Shown here: piece by piece, positions 19,517 through 28,824 of the stretch
Layout of the letters: the number at the start of each line of letters is the position of its first letter
Numbering within the stretch: the first letter of the stretch is position 1
From: Collimonas rhizosphaerae
GTDB lineage: Bacteria; Pseudomonadota; Gammaproteobacteria; Burkholderiales; Burkholderiaceae_D
Direction of reading: 5' to 3'
Assembly (NCBI RefSeq): GCF_038896935.1
Contig: NZ_JBANDC010000005.1
Span: 62,001-126,000, forward strand
Length of the DNA stretch: 64,000 nt
Notes under the pieces: model-generated
What the model was told of the DNA's origin: nothing
What the model saw: the letters and a program-made list of their open reading frames with translations, nothing else
Database searches by the model: none
Made by a program: the position numbers and the translations under genes

Positions 19517-20650
19517 TCAGTTTCGCTCGATCTTCCACAAGGCGCCGATGGCGATCAGCAGGAAGATGGTGCTGGGCAAGGCCGCGGTGAAAAAAGGCGG
19601 CCATGTGTTGAGTAAACCGAGATGCGAAAACAGCGTATTGACCAGCTGGAAACTGACGCCGATCATGATGCCGGTAAAGATCTTCAGGCTGACGCCGCCG
19701 GTGCGGAAATGCAGGTAGGCGAACGGCAGGGCCAGCGCCATCATCACGAAGACCGACAAGGGGTACACCAGCTTTTTCCAGAACGCGATGTCGTAGCGCT
19801 CGGTGTGCTGGTTGTTTTCCGCCAGATGCTGGGAATAAGACCACAGGTTGTAAGCCGACATATGGTCCGGGTCGGCAAACAGGACCGACAGGATTTCCGG
19901 CGTGATTTCCGACACCAGCTCCTTGTTCGGGAATTTCTTGGTAGCGATCGAACTGGTGATGTCCTCAGTCGAGGTGCCGTTGACAAAATCGGTCTGCACC
20001 ACGTCTTCCATGTTCCAGGTGTGCTGGCCCTTGTAGTCAGCGTGGCCGGCCAGGATCAGGGCCGTCATGTGCAGGTTGCGGTCGAATTCGTAAAGCTTGA
20101 CGCCGATCAGCCGGCCGTCCGGGCGGATTTCGCCGATATTGATGAAGCGCGAGCCGACGATGTCGCCGCTGGTGCCGCCGGTCCGTATTACATCCTTGCT
20201 CCACAAGCCGGTCTTGAATTTCTGCGAGATCGACGAGCCCTTGGCCTCCAGCTTCACCTTCTCGGCAAACTCGGCGCTCTTGGGCGACACGAATTCCCCG
20301 ATCAATACCGTGGCGACCACAAACAGCAAGCCGATCTTGACCAGGATCCTGGCGGTCATCATGGTCGACATGCTGGAGACGCGCATGATGGTGAATTCGG
20401 AACGCGCGGCGAATTGCGACAAGGTATAGATGGTGCCGATCAGGGCCGCAATCGGCATCAGCTCATAGGCGTAGCCCGGCAAGCCAAGCACGACGAAAAA
20501 GAAGGCGTGCTGCAATTTATAGCCGCCGCGGCCGACCGACGGCAGCTCGTTCATCAAGTCGAAGAAGGCGAACAGCGCCAGGAACGCCGCCAGCGTGAAC
20601 AGGACGGACCGGACTATCTCGGAAGTGAAATAACGCTGCAGGACTTTCAT
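19517..20650 (-). CDS. lptG: LPS export ABC transporter permease LptG
   Basis: A 377-residue inner-membrane protein of the YjgP/YjgQ family. Two N-terminal helices are followed by a conserved region (TIYTLSQFAARSEFTIMRVSS), a periplasmic beta-jellyroll, then membrane segments near the C-terminus. With LptF and LptB it extracts lipopolysaccharide and pushes it along the Lpt bridge. Its start overlaps the lptF stop (ATGA, 20647-20650). Confidence 0.92.
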   Translation of the reverse strand: MKVLQRYFTSEIVRSVLFTLAAFLALFAFFDLMNELPSVGRGGYKLQHAFFFVVLGLPGYAYELMPIAALIGTIYTLSQFAARSEFTIMRVSSMSTMMTARILVKIGLLFVVATVLIGEFVSPKSAEFAEKVKLEAKGSSISQKFKTGLWSKDVIRTGGTSGDIVGSRFINIGEIRPDGRLIGVKLYEFDRNLHMTALILAGHADYKGQHTWNMEDVVQTDFVNGTSTEDITSSIATKKFPNKELVSEITPEILSVLFADPDHMSAYNLWSYSQHLAENNQHTERYDIAFWKKLVYPLSVFVMMALALPFAYLHFRTGGVSLKIFTGIMIGVSFQLVNTLFSHLGLLNTWPPFFTAALPSTIFLLIAIGALWKIERN

Positions 20651-21798
20651 GTTGCCGCCGTTTTCTTGATCGTTTTTTTGTTTTTAAGCAGGCGTGCGTG
20701 CTTGACAGCGGACCACATGACCAGAGGGTGGCAGCGGCTATTGACATTGAGCCGCCACAGGAACAGCAAAGCGATGATGGCCAGCACCACCAGGTGCATC
20801 GGCCACCAGCCGACGCCGAACGACATGCGTCCCTGCACTACCGCGGCCTGGAAGATATTGGTCACGTTGCTGTAGGTAATGAACAGCAGCAGCGCGATCA
20901 GCAGGCTGGCCGAACGCCCTACCCGCGGATTGACAAAACTCAGCGGTATCGCCAGCAGCATCAGGCATAGCGCCATCAGCGGCAGCGACAGGCGCCACAG
21001 CAGCTCGCCCATGTTGAAGCCGTTGCGGTCTTTCAGCAGGTCGCCGGTGGGCAAGGCGCGCGCCGACTTGTCGCCATTGACCGCTTGCGAATTGCTGGCC
21101 ACCAGCACGCCGTATCGCTCGAACTCCATGACCCGGAACTCGTTCTGGCTGGAGAGGACGTCATAGCGCCGCCCTTTCGACAGGATCAGGAACTTGTCGC
21201 CGTTCTTGTCCAGCTCGACATTGCCTTCCTTGGCCACCACGATGCTGTTCTTGCCGTCCTGCTGGGTATTGACGAAGACATTCTTGACCTTGCTGGCGTC
21301 GCCGGTCAGCCCTTCGACGAAGTAGATGCGGTTGGCCGACGCCGATTCCTGGAACTTGCCGGGCGAAACCCGGGAAATGTCTTCACGCTTCTCGAAGCGT
21401 TCGCGGTATTGCGCGCTCTCGCTGTTGGCCCACGGCGTCGCCACAAAACTGAGGAAAGTGGTCAGGACGATGATCGGCAGGCCGAACCACAGCACCGGCT
21501 GGATCCAGCGCACCAGGCTCTGGCCGGAAGCGAACCAGACCACCATTTCCGAATCCTGGTAGCTGCGCGTGACCACCAGCAGCACCGAGATATAGCCGGT
21601 CAGGATCAGCAGGATCGGCATGTAGTTCAGGGACTGGAAACCGATCAGCGCGACCACGTCCTGGGACGCAATCTGTCCTCCGGCTGCTTGTCCCAGAATC
21701 TTGATCAGCATCACCGTGATGATAATTGTGAAGAGCGTAGTGAAAACTGCACCGGCGGTGCTAATTAATTCGCGTCGTAGTGCGCGCTGAAAGATCAT
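20647..21798 (-). CDS. lptF: LPS export ABC transporter permease LptF
   Basis: A 383-residue partner of LptG with the same layout: N-terminal helices, FQSLNYMPILLILTGYISVLL and the SYQDSEMVVWFASGQSL coupling region, a periplasmic domain, then C-terminal helices. It is divergent from pepA with only 38 bp between start codons, the classical lptF/pepA arrangement seen across proteobacteria, so the two promoters must lie within or across each other's 5' ends. Confidence 0.92.
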   Translation of the reverse strand: MIFQRALRRELISTAGAVFTTLFTIIITVMLIKILGQAAGGQIASQDVVALIGFQSLNYMPILLILTGYISVLLVVTRSYQDSEMVVWFASGQSLVRWIQPVLWFGLPIIVLTTFLSFVATPWANSESAQYRERFEKREDISRVSPGKFQESASANRIYFVEGLTGDASKVKNVFVNTQQDGKNSIVVAKEGNVELDKNGDKFLILSKGRRYDVLSSQNEFRVMEFERYGVLVASNSQAVNGDKSARALPTGDLLKDRNGFNMGELLWRLSLPLMALCLMLLAIPLSFVNPRVGRSASLLIALLLFITYSNVTNIFQAAVVQGRMSFGVGWWPMHLVVLAIIALLFLWRLNVNSRCHPLVMWSAVKHARLLKNKKTIKKTAAT

Positions 21799-21836
21799 TG
21801 GGGAATATAATTGCGGATCAAAAAAAGGAGTAAGTG

Positions 21837-23345
21837 ATGGACTTTAGCATAAAAACCATTGACGCAAAAACCTCAATTGCCTCTCTGAAAGCCGGCTGTA
21901 TCGCAGTCGGGATCTATGAAAACAAGAAACTCTCGCCACAAGCGCAAGCTCTTGACAAATCTGGTGAAATCACTGCTGCACTAAAGTCCGGAGATATTTC
22001 CGGTAAACCAGGCTCCACCCTGCTGCTGCGCAAAGTCGCCGGCGTCGCCGCCGAACGCGTGCTGCTGATCGGCCTTGGCGCGGACGGCGAGCTGAACGAC
22101 AAGGTGACGTCGATGGCGGCCCTGTGCGTGGCGCGCGTCCTGGCGACGCTGGGCGGCGCCGACGCCCTGCTGGCGCTGCCGTTTGACGCCGTCAAGGAAC
22201 GCGACCTGGCATGGGCCATCCGCAGCAGCATCCTGGTGCTGCGCGACAACAGCTATCGCTCGGACACCCTGAAAAGTAAAAAAGAGACAACATCCGGCAT
22301 CAAGAAGGTCGCCTTCCTGGTCGCCGCCGCCAAAGCCGCTGTCGCCAAGGACGCCCTGGCGCAAGGCGTGGCGCTGGCCAACGGCATCGACCTGACCAAG
22401 GAACTGGGCAACCTGCCCGGCAATGTCTGCACCCCGACTTACCTCGCCAACACAGCCAAGAAACTGGCCAAGGAATTCAAGCTGTCGGTCGAAGTACTCG
22501 ACCGCAAGCAGCTGGAAGCCCTGAAAATGGGCAGTTTCCTGTCGGTTGCACGCGGCGGCGGCGAAGCGCCGAAGTTCATCATCGTCAAGCACCTGGGCGG
22601 CAAGGCCAAGGATGCGCCGACCGTGCTGGTCGGCAAGGGCATCACCTTCGACACCGGCGGCATCTCGCTCAAGGGCGGCGCCGGCATGGATGAGATGAAA
22701 TACGACATGTGCGGCGCCGGTTCGGTGCTGGGCACCATCCGCGCCATCGCCGAGCTGAAGCTGAAGCTGAACGTGATCGGCGTCATTCCTGCGACTGAGA
22801 ACATGCCGTCCGGCACCGCCACCAAGCCGGGCGACATCGTCACTTCGATGTCGGGCCAGACCATCGAGATCCTCAACACCGACGCCGAAGGCCGCCTGGT
22901 GCTGTGCGATGCGCTGACCTACGTAGAGCGCTTCAAGCCGGCAGCCGTGGTCGATATCGCGACGCTGACCGGCGCTTGCGTCACTTCGCTCGGCCACCAC
23001 AATTCCGGCCTGTTCACGCGTCACGACAGCGCGCATGACGCCCTGGCGGAAGAGTTGCTGAGCGCCGGCAAGGCGACCGGCGACACCGCATGGCGCATGC
23101 CGATCGAAGACGGCTACCAGGAACAGCTGAAGTCGAATTTCGCCGACATGGCGAATATCGGCGGCCCGGCCGGCGGCAGCATCACCGCAGCCTGTTTCCT
23201 GGAGCGCTACACCAAGAAATACACCTGGGCCCACCTGGATATCGCCGGCACGGCATGGAAAAGCGGCGCAGCCAAGGGTGCAACCGGTCGCCCGGTCGCC
23301 CTGCTGACCACGTTCCTGATGAACCGCGCCGCCGCAGCCAAGTAA
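21837..23345 (+). CDS. pepA: Leucyl aminopeptidase, M17 family
   Basis: A 502-residue cytosolic metallopeptidase releasing N-terminal Leu and other residues. The metal-binding and catalytic core is intact: VGKGITFDTGGISLKGG (near 264-280) and the signature NTDAEGRLVLCDALTY (near 347-362). I use the ATG at 21837 with AAAGGAG 6 nt upstream; the GTG at 21834 is one codon earlier. The gene is followed by a strong terminator. E. coli PepA also binds DNA at Xer sites; nothing here tests that. Confidence 0.94.
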   Translation: MDFSIKTIDAKTSIASLKAGCIAVGIYENKKLSPQAQALDKSGEITAALKSGDISGKPGSTLLLRKVAGVAAERVLLIGLGADGELNDKVTSMAALCVARVLATLGGADALLALPFDAVKERDLAWAIRSSILVLRDNSYRSDTLKSKKETTSGIKKVAFLVAAAKAAVAKDALAQGVALANGIDLTKELGNLPGNVCTPTYLANTAKKLAKEFKLSVEVLDRKQLEALKMGSFLSVARGGGEAPKFIIVKHLGGKAKDAPTVLVGKGITFDTGGISLKGGAGMDEMKYDMCGAGSVLGTIRAIAELKLKLNVIGVIPATENMPSGTATKPGDIVTSMSGQTIEILNTDAEGRLVLCDALTYVERFKPAAVVDIATLTGACVTSLGHHNSGLFTRHDSAHDALAEELLSAGKATGDTAWRMPIEDGYQEQLKSNFADMANIGGPAGGSITAACFLERYTKKYTWAHLDIAGTAWKSGAAKGATGRPVALLTTFLMNRAAAAK

Positions 23346-23362
23346 TCAGTACCTGGCATGGC

Positions 23363-23402
23363 AAACGGGGTGCCGGCAGCAATGCCGGCACCCCGTTTTT
23401 AT
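23363..23402 (+). terminator. Intrinsic terminator after pepA
   Basis: A perfect 15-bp stem, 23363-23377 with 23384-23398 (core CGGGGTGCCGGC), loop AGCAAT, followed by a short T-run. Convergent xthA ends 18 bp further on, and the A-run on the left arm may let it serve both directions. Confidence 0.85.
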
Positions 23403-23419
23403 TTCCGCACCCGGATTGC

Positions 23420-24187
23420 TTAACCCAGCGTCGCGATCACCGGCGCATGGTCCGACGGCTGTTCCCATTTGCGCGGCGCCCGGTCGATGACGCAGGCCGT
23501 GCACTGCGCGGCCAACGGCGGCGACAGCAGGATATGGTCGATGCGCATGCCGCGGTTCAGGCGGAATCCCATCTGCCGGTAATCCCACCAGCTGAACAGT
23601 TTCTCCGGCTGTTCGAACATGCGGAAAGCATCGGTCAGCTCCAGCCCCAGCAAGCGGACGAAAGCGGCGCGCTCGGGCGGCGACACCAGGTTTTGCCCGA
23701 CCCAGGCGGCAGGATCGTGGACATCGCGGTCTTCCGGGGCGATATTGTAGTCGCCCATCAAGGCCAGCTTCGGATGCTGCCTGCATTCGTCCTGCAGCCA
23801 GTCGTGCAAGGCATCCAGCCACTGCAGCTTGTATTGGTATTTTTCCGATTCGAGCGACTGGCCGTTGGGGATATAGGCGCAGACAATCCGCATGCCGTCT
23901 ATGGTGGCGGCGATGATGCGCTGCTGCAGGTCTTCATAGCGCGGATTGTTCTTGACCACATCGGTGATCGGATGGCGCGACAGGATGGCCACGCCGTTAT
24001 AGGTCTTCTGGCCGCTGAACGCCACGTGGTAGCCGGCCGCCTCGATTTCCGCCGCGGGAAATTTGTCGTCGGTCAGCTTGGTTTCCTGCAGGGCCAATAC
24101 GTCGACCGGGTTATCGGCCAGCCATTGCAGCACTTGCGGCAGGCGGACTTTGAGAGAGTTAACGTTCCAGGTCGCAATTTTTTGCAT
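23420..24187 (-). CDS. xthA: Exodeoxyribonuclease III
   Basis: A 255-residue AP endonuclease/3'-exonuclease of the Mg-dependent EEP superfamily. Visible motifs are MQKIATWNVNSLKVRL at the N-terminus, LALQETKL (metal-binding Glu), LALMGDYNIAPEDRDVHDP and the C-terminal catalytic SDHAPV. It repairs abasic sites. It is convergent with pepA, and the next gene is divergent. Confidence 0.92.
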   Translation of the reverse strand: MQKIATWNVNSLKVRLPQVLQWLADNPVDVLALQETKLTDDKFPAAEIEAAGYHVAFSGQKTYNGVAILSRHPITDVVKNNPRYEDLQQRIIAATIDGMRIVCAYIPNGQSLESEKYQYKLQWLDALHDWLQDECRQHPKLALMGDYNIAPEDRDVHDPAAWVGQNLVSPPERAAFVRLLGLELTDAFRMFEQPEKLFSWWDYRQMGFRLNRGMRIDHILLSPPLAAQCTACVIDRAPRKWEQPSDHAPVIATLG

Positions 24188-24355
24188 TATTTCCAGATCC
24201 TTGTTTGATTAACGACGATGTTACCGCAAGCCGGCAATGATGTAGAGCCATAAGATTTTCTTTAGCCTTGCCGAAATTATTCTCGCTTGTGGATAATCCG
24301 CCAACAGGGGATATTTCCGTCTTCACAAGACTTCATGCGATATCCGCAAAAAACC

Positions 24356-25525
24356 ATGAGCATATTGAAACTACTGTCCTTTTCAGCCTGTATTCTCGCC
24401 GCCGGCAACTGTGCCGCCGCCAACCTCGACCAGTCCGGCATCAAGGCCACCGTAGACAGCGCCATCCAGCCGCTGATGCAAAGCTACGGCATTCCGGGCA
24501 TGGCGGTCGCCGTCACCATCGATGGCCAGAATTATTTCTATAACTATGGCGTAGCGTCGAAGGAAACCCGGCAACCCGTTACCAGCAAGACGCTCTTTGA
24601 AATCGGCTCTCTGAGCAAGACATTCACGGCGACGCTGGCTTCTTACGCCCAGGTCGAAGGCAAGCTGTCGTTAAGCGACAGCGCCAGCCAATACCTGCCG
24701 TCCCTGCGCGGCAGCAGCTTTGACAATATCAGCCTGCTGAACCTGGGAACGCACACCGCCGGCGGCCTGCCGCTGCAAGTCCCGGACAATATCGGCAATA
24801 CCGAGCAGCTCATGGATTATTTCAAGCATTGGCAGCCGGCCCATGCCGCCGGCACATACAGGAAATATTCAAATCCGAGCATCGGGTTGCTCGGCATGAT
24901 TGCCGCCAAGAGCATGGATATGTCTTTTGAGGACGCGGTTGAAAAGAAGCTCTTCCCCGAATTGGGAATGACGCACAGCTATATCAATGTGCCAGCCGGC
25001 CAGATGCAGGATTATGCGCAAGGCTACACCGTAAAAGATGTCCCGGCCAGGGTGAATCCAGGCGTGCTGGCGTCTGAAGCCTACGGAGTGAAATCCGGTT
25101 CGGCCGACTTGATCCGCTTCATCGGCGCCAACATGCAGGCAATCAAGCTGGAAGCGAAATTGCAGCGCGCGATCACCGGCACGCATACGGGATATTTCGG
25201 CTCGGGAGAATTTACGCAGGACCTGATCTGGGAACAATATCCCTATCCGTTAGAACTGAAGCAGCTGTTGGCGGGCAACGCCACCACCTCCCTCTACGAC
25301 GAATTGCCAGCTGCGAAGCTAAGCCCTCCGCTGCCTCCGCAAGCAGATGTGCTGATCAACAAAACCGGCTCCACCAATGGCTTTTCAGGCTACGTGGCTT
25401 TTGTGCCGGCCAAAAAGATCGGCATCGTGATCCTGGCGAACAAATCCTATCCCATCGACCAGCGCGTCACTGCGGCATACCGGATATTGACCCGGCTAGA
25501 TAACGAGGCCGCATCGAAAAATTGA
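24356..25525 (+). CDS. Class C (AmpC-type) beta-lactamase
   Basis: A periplasmic serine enzyme hydrolysing beta-lactams. From the ATG at 24356 it has a 22-residue signal peptide (cut after CAAA) and 389 residues in total, normal for class C. The active-site set is complete: SLSK (Ser85, Lys88), YSN (Tyr171, Asn173) and KTG near 336, in the context NKTGSTNGF. An alternative ATG lies at 24335; neither has a good ribosome site. No ampR-like LysR gene is adjacent, so inducible control by the usual neighbour is not seen. Base composition is a little AT-richer than surrounding housekeeping genes. Confidence 0.88.
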   Translation: MSILKLLSFSACILAAGNCAAANLDQSGIKATVDSAIQPLMQSYGIPGMAVAVTIDGQNYFYNYGVASKETRQPVTSKTLFEIGSLSKTFTATLASYAQVEGKLSLSDSASQYLPSLRGSSFDNISLLNLGTHTAGGLPLQVPDNIGNTEQLMDYFKHWQPAHAAGTYRKYSNPSIGLLGMIAAKSMDMSFEDAVEKKLFPELGMTHSYINVPAGQMQDYAQGYTVKDVPARVNPGVLASEAYGVKSGSADLIRFIGANMQAIKLEAKLQRAITGTHTGYFGSGEFTQDLIWEQYPYPLELKQLLAGNATTSLYDELPAAKLSPPLPPQADVLINKTGSTNGFSGYVAFVPAKKIGIVILANKSYPIDQRVTAAYRILTRLDNEAASKN

Positions 25526-25689
25526 TTGTCAGCCGCAAAGGAATCGAACCGGATGGCGCTGGCGGCGCGGCGGCGCGGCGGCGCAATTCCGGCCGCGCCA
25601 ACTTTGCTCCCAAGAAAGCCCTGGAATCCGGTAATATTCTCGTATCGATTTGTCATCAGGCATATCAGAGTCAATCTACCAGAGACCAC

Positions 25690-26847
25690 ATGCGAATTGC
25701 CAAACTACCTGCCAGGCTTTCCCTCTGCTTGCTGGCCCTGACCCTCGCAGCCTGCTGCCGGACCAGCCAGACCACTTGCGACGCAACCACGTCGAGTACC
25801 GAAGCCGGCAGCACCGACGGCAGCGGCAGCAAGGTCCGTTTCAACCAGCCTGGCGCCATCGCCGTCGATGCCGGCGGCAACCTGTTCGTAGCCGATACGG
25901 CCAACAACACCGTCCGCAAGATCACCGCCGCCGGCGATGCGAGCACGCTGGCCGGCAGCGCCGGCAATAGCGGCAGCAGCGACGGCAACGGCAGCCTGGC
26001 GCGCTTCAACCAGCCGGGCGGCATCGCTGTCGATGCAGCCGGCAACCTGTACCTGGCCGACACCCAGAACCATACGATCCGCATGGTCACCAGCGCCGGC
26101 TTGGTGACCACCATCGCCGGCCGCGCCGGCCAGGCCGGGCAGGATGACGGCACGGCGGGCAACGCACGCTTCAACCAGCCTTGGGGCGTGACGCGCGATG
26201 CCGCCGGCAATCTCTACGTGACCGATACCGGCAACGCCACGGTGCGCAAGATCACCGCGGCGGGCGTGGTGACGACGCTGGCGGGCAGCGCCGGCAATCA
26301 AGGAAGCTCGGACGGCGCCGGCACCCGTGCGCAATTCAACCTGCCGCGCGGCATCGCTCTCGACAGCGCAAGCAACCCCGCAGCTAACCTCGCAGTTAAT
26401 ATTTATATCGCCGATACCGGCAACAACACGATCCGCAAGATTGACCAGAACGGCGTCGTCAGCACCTTGGCCGGAACCGCAGGCAGCTCAGGCAGCGATG
26501 ACGGCAGCGGGCAGCGCGCCCGTTTCAGCCAGCCGTACGGCCTTGCAATAGACAGCTCCGGCAACATCCGCATCAGCGACAACGGCAACCAGCTGATCCG
26601 CACCGTGTCCGTGACCGGCGTGGCCAGCACTCTGGCCGGCGCGGCCGGAACCGCGGGCGACGCCAGCGGCAGCGGCAGCAAGGCCAGCTTCAACCAGCCC
26701 AAGGGTGTCGCTGCCGATGCAGCCAACAACATCTATGTCGCCGATACCGGCAACAACCTGATCCGCAAAGTGACGACCGATGGCCAGGTCAGCACCTTGT
26801 TCAGCAGCGGCAGTTCTTCATCCTGCCTGTGCCTTTTCAAGTTCTAG
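25690..26847 (+). CDS. NHL-repeat lipoprotein
   Basis: A 385-residue exported protein. I start it at 25690 because that gives a lipoprotein signal with lipobox LAAC; the longer frame is unlikely. After a Ser/Thr-rich linker come about six tandem NHL-type units of roughly 55 residues, each with RFNQP, then a GIAVDAAGN-like turn, YLADT, IRKI and TLAGSAG. These form a six-bladed beta-propeller of the SMP-30/NHL type. It is probably anchored in the outer membrane. The ligand is unknown. Confidence 0.75.
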   Translation: MRIAKLPARLSLCLLALTLAACCRTSQTTCDATTSSTEAGSTDGSGSKVRFNQPGAIAVDAGGNLFVADTANNTVRKITAAGDASTLAGSAGNSGSSDGNGSLARFNQPGGIAVDAAGNLYLADTQNHTIRMVTSAGLVTTIAGRAGQAGQDDGTAGNARFNQPWGVTRDAAGNLYVTDTGNATVRKITAAGVVTTLAGSAGNQGSSDGAGTRAQFNLPRGIALDSASNPAANLAVNIYIADTGNNTIRKIDQNGVVSTLAGTAGSSGSDDGSGQRARFSQPYGLAIDSSGNIRISDNGNQLIRTVSVTGVASTLAGAAGTAGDASGSGSKASFNQPKGVAADAANNIYVADTGNNLIRKVTTDGQVSTLFSSGSSSSCLCLFKF

Positions 26848-26957
26848 CGCACAGCCCGCCGGCAACGCCTGCCTTGCCTGGATAACAAGCCCCGCGGGCG
26901 GCGTCTGCCGCCCCTGCTCCTCTCCGCGTACAAATCGCAACAAACGCGATAAGCCTG

Positions 26958-26987
26958 TTGACATTGCCCCGGCCCCATCTGTAGTAT
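26958..26987 (+). promoter_or_regulatory. Sigma-70-type promoter of the marR-MFS operon
   Basis: TTGACA at 26958-26963 and TAGTAT at 26982-26987 with an 18-bp spacer. The -10 element runs into the palindromic operator described next, so bound repressor would block RNA polymerase. Confidence 0.6.
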
Positions 26988-27011
26988 GCATATACATGGA
27001 TGCATATGCAT
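26985..27011. promoter_or_regulatory. Palindromic MarR-type operator
   Basis: ATGCATAT (26986-26993) and its inverse ATATGCAT (27004-27011) form an inverted repeat; ATGCATAT also recurs directly at 27000-27007. It overlaps the -10 region and ends 15 bp before the marR start at 27027. The arrangement is typical for autorepression by a MarR dimer. Confidence 0.6.
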
Positions 27012-27026
27012 CAAAAAGGACTGCCC

Positions 27027-27479
27027 ATGATGAAAAACGAATGCAGCTGCACGACGCTGCGCCAGCTGACGCGCAAGATGACCAATATCTACGATCACTA
27101 TCTTGCCGCCGACGAACTCACCATCAGCCAGTACTCATTGCTGGCAAGGATCGGCAAATACGGTCCGATCGGGGTAATCCCGCTGGCGCACAACATGGGC
27201 ATGGACCGCAGCACCATGAGCCGCACGCTCAAGCCCCTGATCAGCGCCGGCTGGATCGAGACCGTCGACCTGCCGCTGGAGATGCTGACCGACAAGCGCT
27301 CCTTCGGCGTCCGCCTGAGCGCGGAAGGCGGACGCAAGTGGCGGCAGTCCAAACCCAACTGGCGCAAGGCGCAAGATGTCATCAATACGATATTGGGCGA
27401 CCAGACCCATCATGCGCTGATGAACCTGGTCGATGATGCAAACGTGAAATTCGAACAAAGCGAAAACGCCATTTTATGA
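27027..27479 (+). CDS. MarR-family transcriptional regulator
   Basis: A 150-residue winged-helix protein. The ATG at 27027 is chosen because AAAAAGGA lies at proper distance; the upstream ATG at 27000 is inside the operator. The core includes LTISQYSLLARI, LAHNMGMDRSTMSRTLKPLISAGWI (recognition helix) and a wing with DKRSFGVRLS. The N-terminal NECSCTTLRQLTRKM contains two cysteines, which could sense oxidants, but this is speculative. The stop overlaps the MFS start (ATGA, 27476-27479), so it probably controls that transporter. Confidence 0.85.
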   Translation: MMKNECSCTTLRQLTRKMTNIYDHYLAADELTISQYSLLARIGKYGPIGVIPLAHNMGMDRSTMSRTLKPLISAGWIETVDLPLEMLTDKRSFGVRLSAEGGRKWRQSKPNWRKAQDVINTILGDQTHHALMNLVDDANVKFEQSENAIL

Positions 27480-28783
27480 ACCAGACCATACAAGCCATCA
27501 TGTCGCGCACACGTTTCAGCTACGTGTGGATCATCGTCGGCATCACTTTCCTCGTATTGCTGGCCGCCGCCGGCATCCGCGCCACGCCGTCGGTCATGAT
27601 CCTGCCGCTGGAACATGAATTCGGCTGGAGCGTCACCACCATCTCTTTCGTCATTTCAGTCAACATCGCGCTGTACGGCCTGATCGGGCCGTTCTCGGCG
27701 GCCGCCATGCAGCGCTACGGCATCCGCCCTATCGTGCTGGGGGCGCTGGTGCTGCTGGCGGTCGGCACCTTCGTCAGCACCTTCATGACCATGCCCTGGC
27801 ATATGGTGCTGGCCTGGGGCATCCTGGTGGGAGCCGGCAGCGGCGTCGCCGCCAATACGCTGGCGGCCACCATCGTCAGCCGCTGGTTCGAAACCCGGCG
27901 CGGACTGGCGATGGGCTTGCTGACCGCCAGCTCGGCCACCGGCCAGATGGTGTTCCTGCCCTTGATGGCGTACATGGTTGAACATTTCGGCTGGCGCTCG
28001 GTAGCCATCCTGGTGGCCAGCGTAGCGGCGCTGGCGATCCCGCTGGTGGCGGTGTTCCTGCCGGAACGGCCGCAGGACATCGGCATGAAGCGCTACGGCC
28101 AGTTTGAAGAGCTGCCGCCGGACACGGCCAGCAAATCCAAGAATCCTTTGTCCATCGCCTTCGAAGCCTTGGGGAAAGCGGTGAAAATCCGCGACTTCTG
28201 GCTGCTGTTCTTCAGCTTCTTCATTTGCGGCATGAGCACCAACGGTTACATCGGTTCGCATTTCATCGCCATGTGCGGCGACTACGGCATTTCCGCCGTC
28301 GGCGGCGCCAGCATCCTCGCCACCATGGGCCTGCTCGACCTGTTCGGCACCACCATGTCAGGCTGGCTGTCGGACCGTTTCAATGCCCGCGTGCTGCTGT
28401 TCTGGTATTACGGCCTGCGCGGCATTGCGCTGATTTTCCTGCCGCACGCCTTCGGCCTCAGTTATTTCGGGCTGCCGGTCTTCGCACTGTTTTACGGCCT
28501 CGACTGGATCGCCACCGTGCCGCCGACGGTGCGCCTGGCCAACGATGTATTCGGCCGGCTGGCCGCGCCTATCGTGTTCGGCTGGATCGTCGCCGGCCAC
28601 CAGCTGGGCGCCGCCAGCGCCACCATGCTGGCCGGCTCGCTGCGCAACAGCCTGGGCAGCTACACCTTGTCGTCGGTATTGATGGGCGCGGCTTGCATCG
28701 TCGCCGCGGTGATGGTGTTGCGCATCAAGGGCCACCATGCCGGCGGCGACCTGATACCGGCCATGCCTGTAACGAATCGTTAA
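27476..28783 (+). CDS. MFS transporter regulated by MarR
   Basis: A 435-residue, 12-helix major facilitator. The N-terminal half contains FGWSVTTISFVISVNIALYG and SRWFETRRGLAMGLL, and the loop before helix 9 contains SGWLSDRFNARVLL. The general sequence style is that of the monocarboxylate/oxalate-formate-like MFS proteins rather than DHA drug exporters, but the substrate is not fixed. It is co-transcribed with marR by a 4-bp overlap, suggesting induction by its own substrate. Confidence 0.8.
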   Translation: MNQTIQAIMSRTRFSYVWIIVGITFLVLLAAAGIRATPSVMILPLEHEFGWSVTTISFVISVNIALYGLIGPFSAAAMQRYGIRPIVLGALVLLAVGTFVSTFMTMPWHMVLAWGILVGAGSGVAANTLAATIVSRWFETRRGLAMGLLTASSATGQMVFLPLMAYMVEHFGWRSVAILVASVAALAIPLVAVFLPERPQDIGMKRYGQFEELPPDTASKSKNPLSIAFEALGKAVKIRDFWLLFFSFFICGMSTNGYIGSHFIAMCGDYGISAVGGASILATMGLLDLFGTTMSGWLSDRFNARVLLFWYYGLRGIALIFLPHAFGLSYFGLPVFALFYGLDWIATVPPTVRLANDVFGRLAAPIVFGWIVAGHQLGAASATMLAGSLRNSLGSYTLSSVLMGAACIVAAVMVLRIKGHHAGGDLIPAMPVTNR

Positions 28784-28788
28784 GAGCT

Positions 28789-28824
28789 CCCTGCTTCTTT
28801 CCTTCGCCAGGGAAAGAAGCAGGG
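28789..28824 (+). terminator. Hairpin after the MFS gene (probable terminator, no T-run)
   Basis: A perfect 14-bp inverted repeat: CCCTGCTTCTTTCC at 28789-28802 and its complement at 28811-28824, loop of 8 nt. It starts 5 bp after the MFS stop. It lacks a T-run, so it may be a stability hairpin instead of an intrinsic terminator. Confidence 0.5.
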
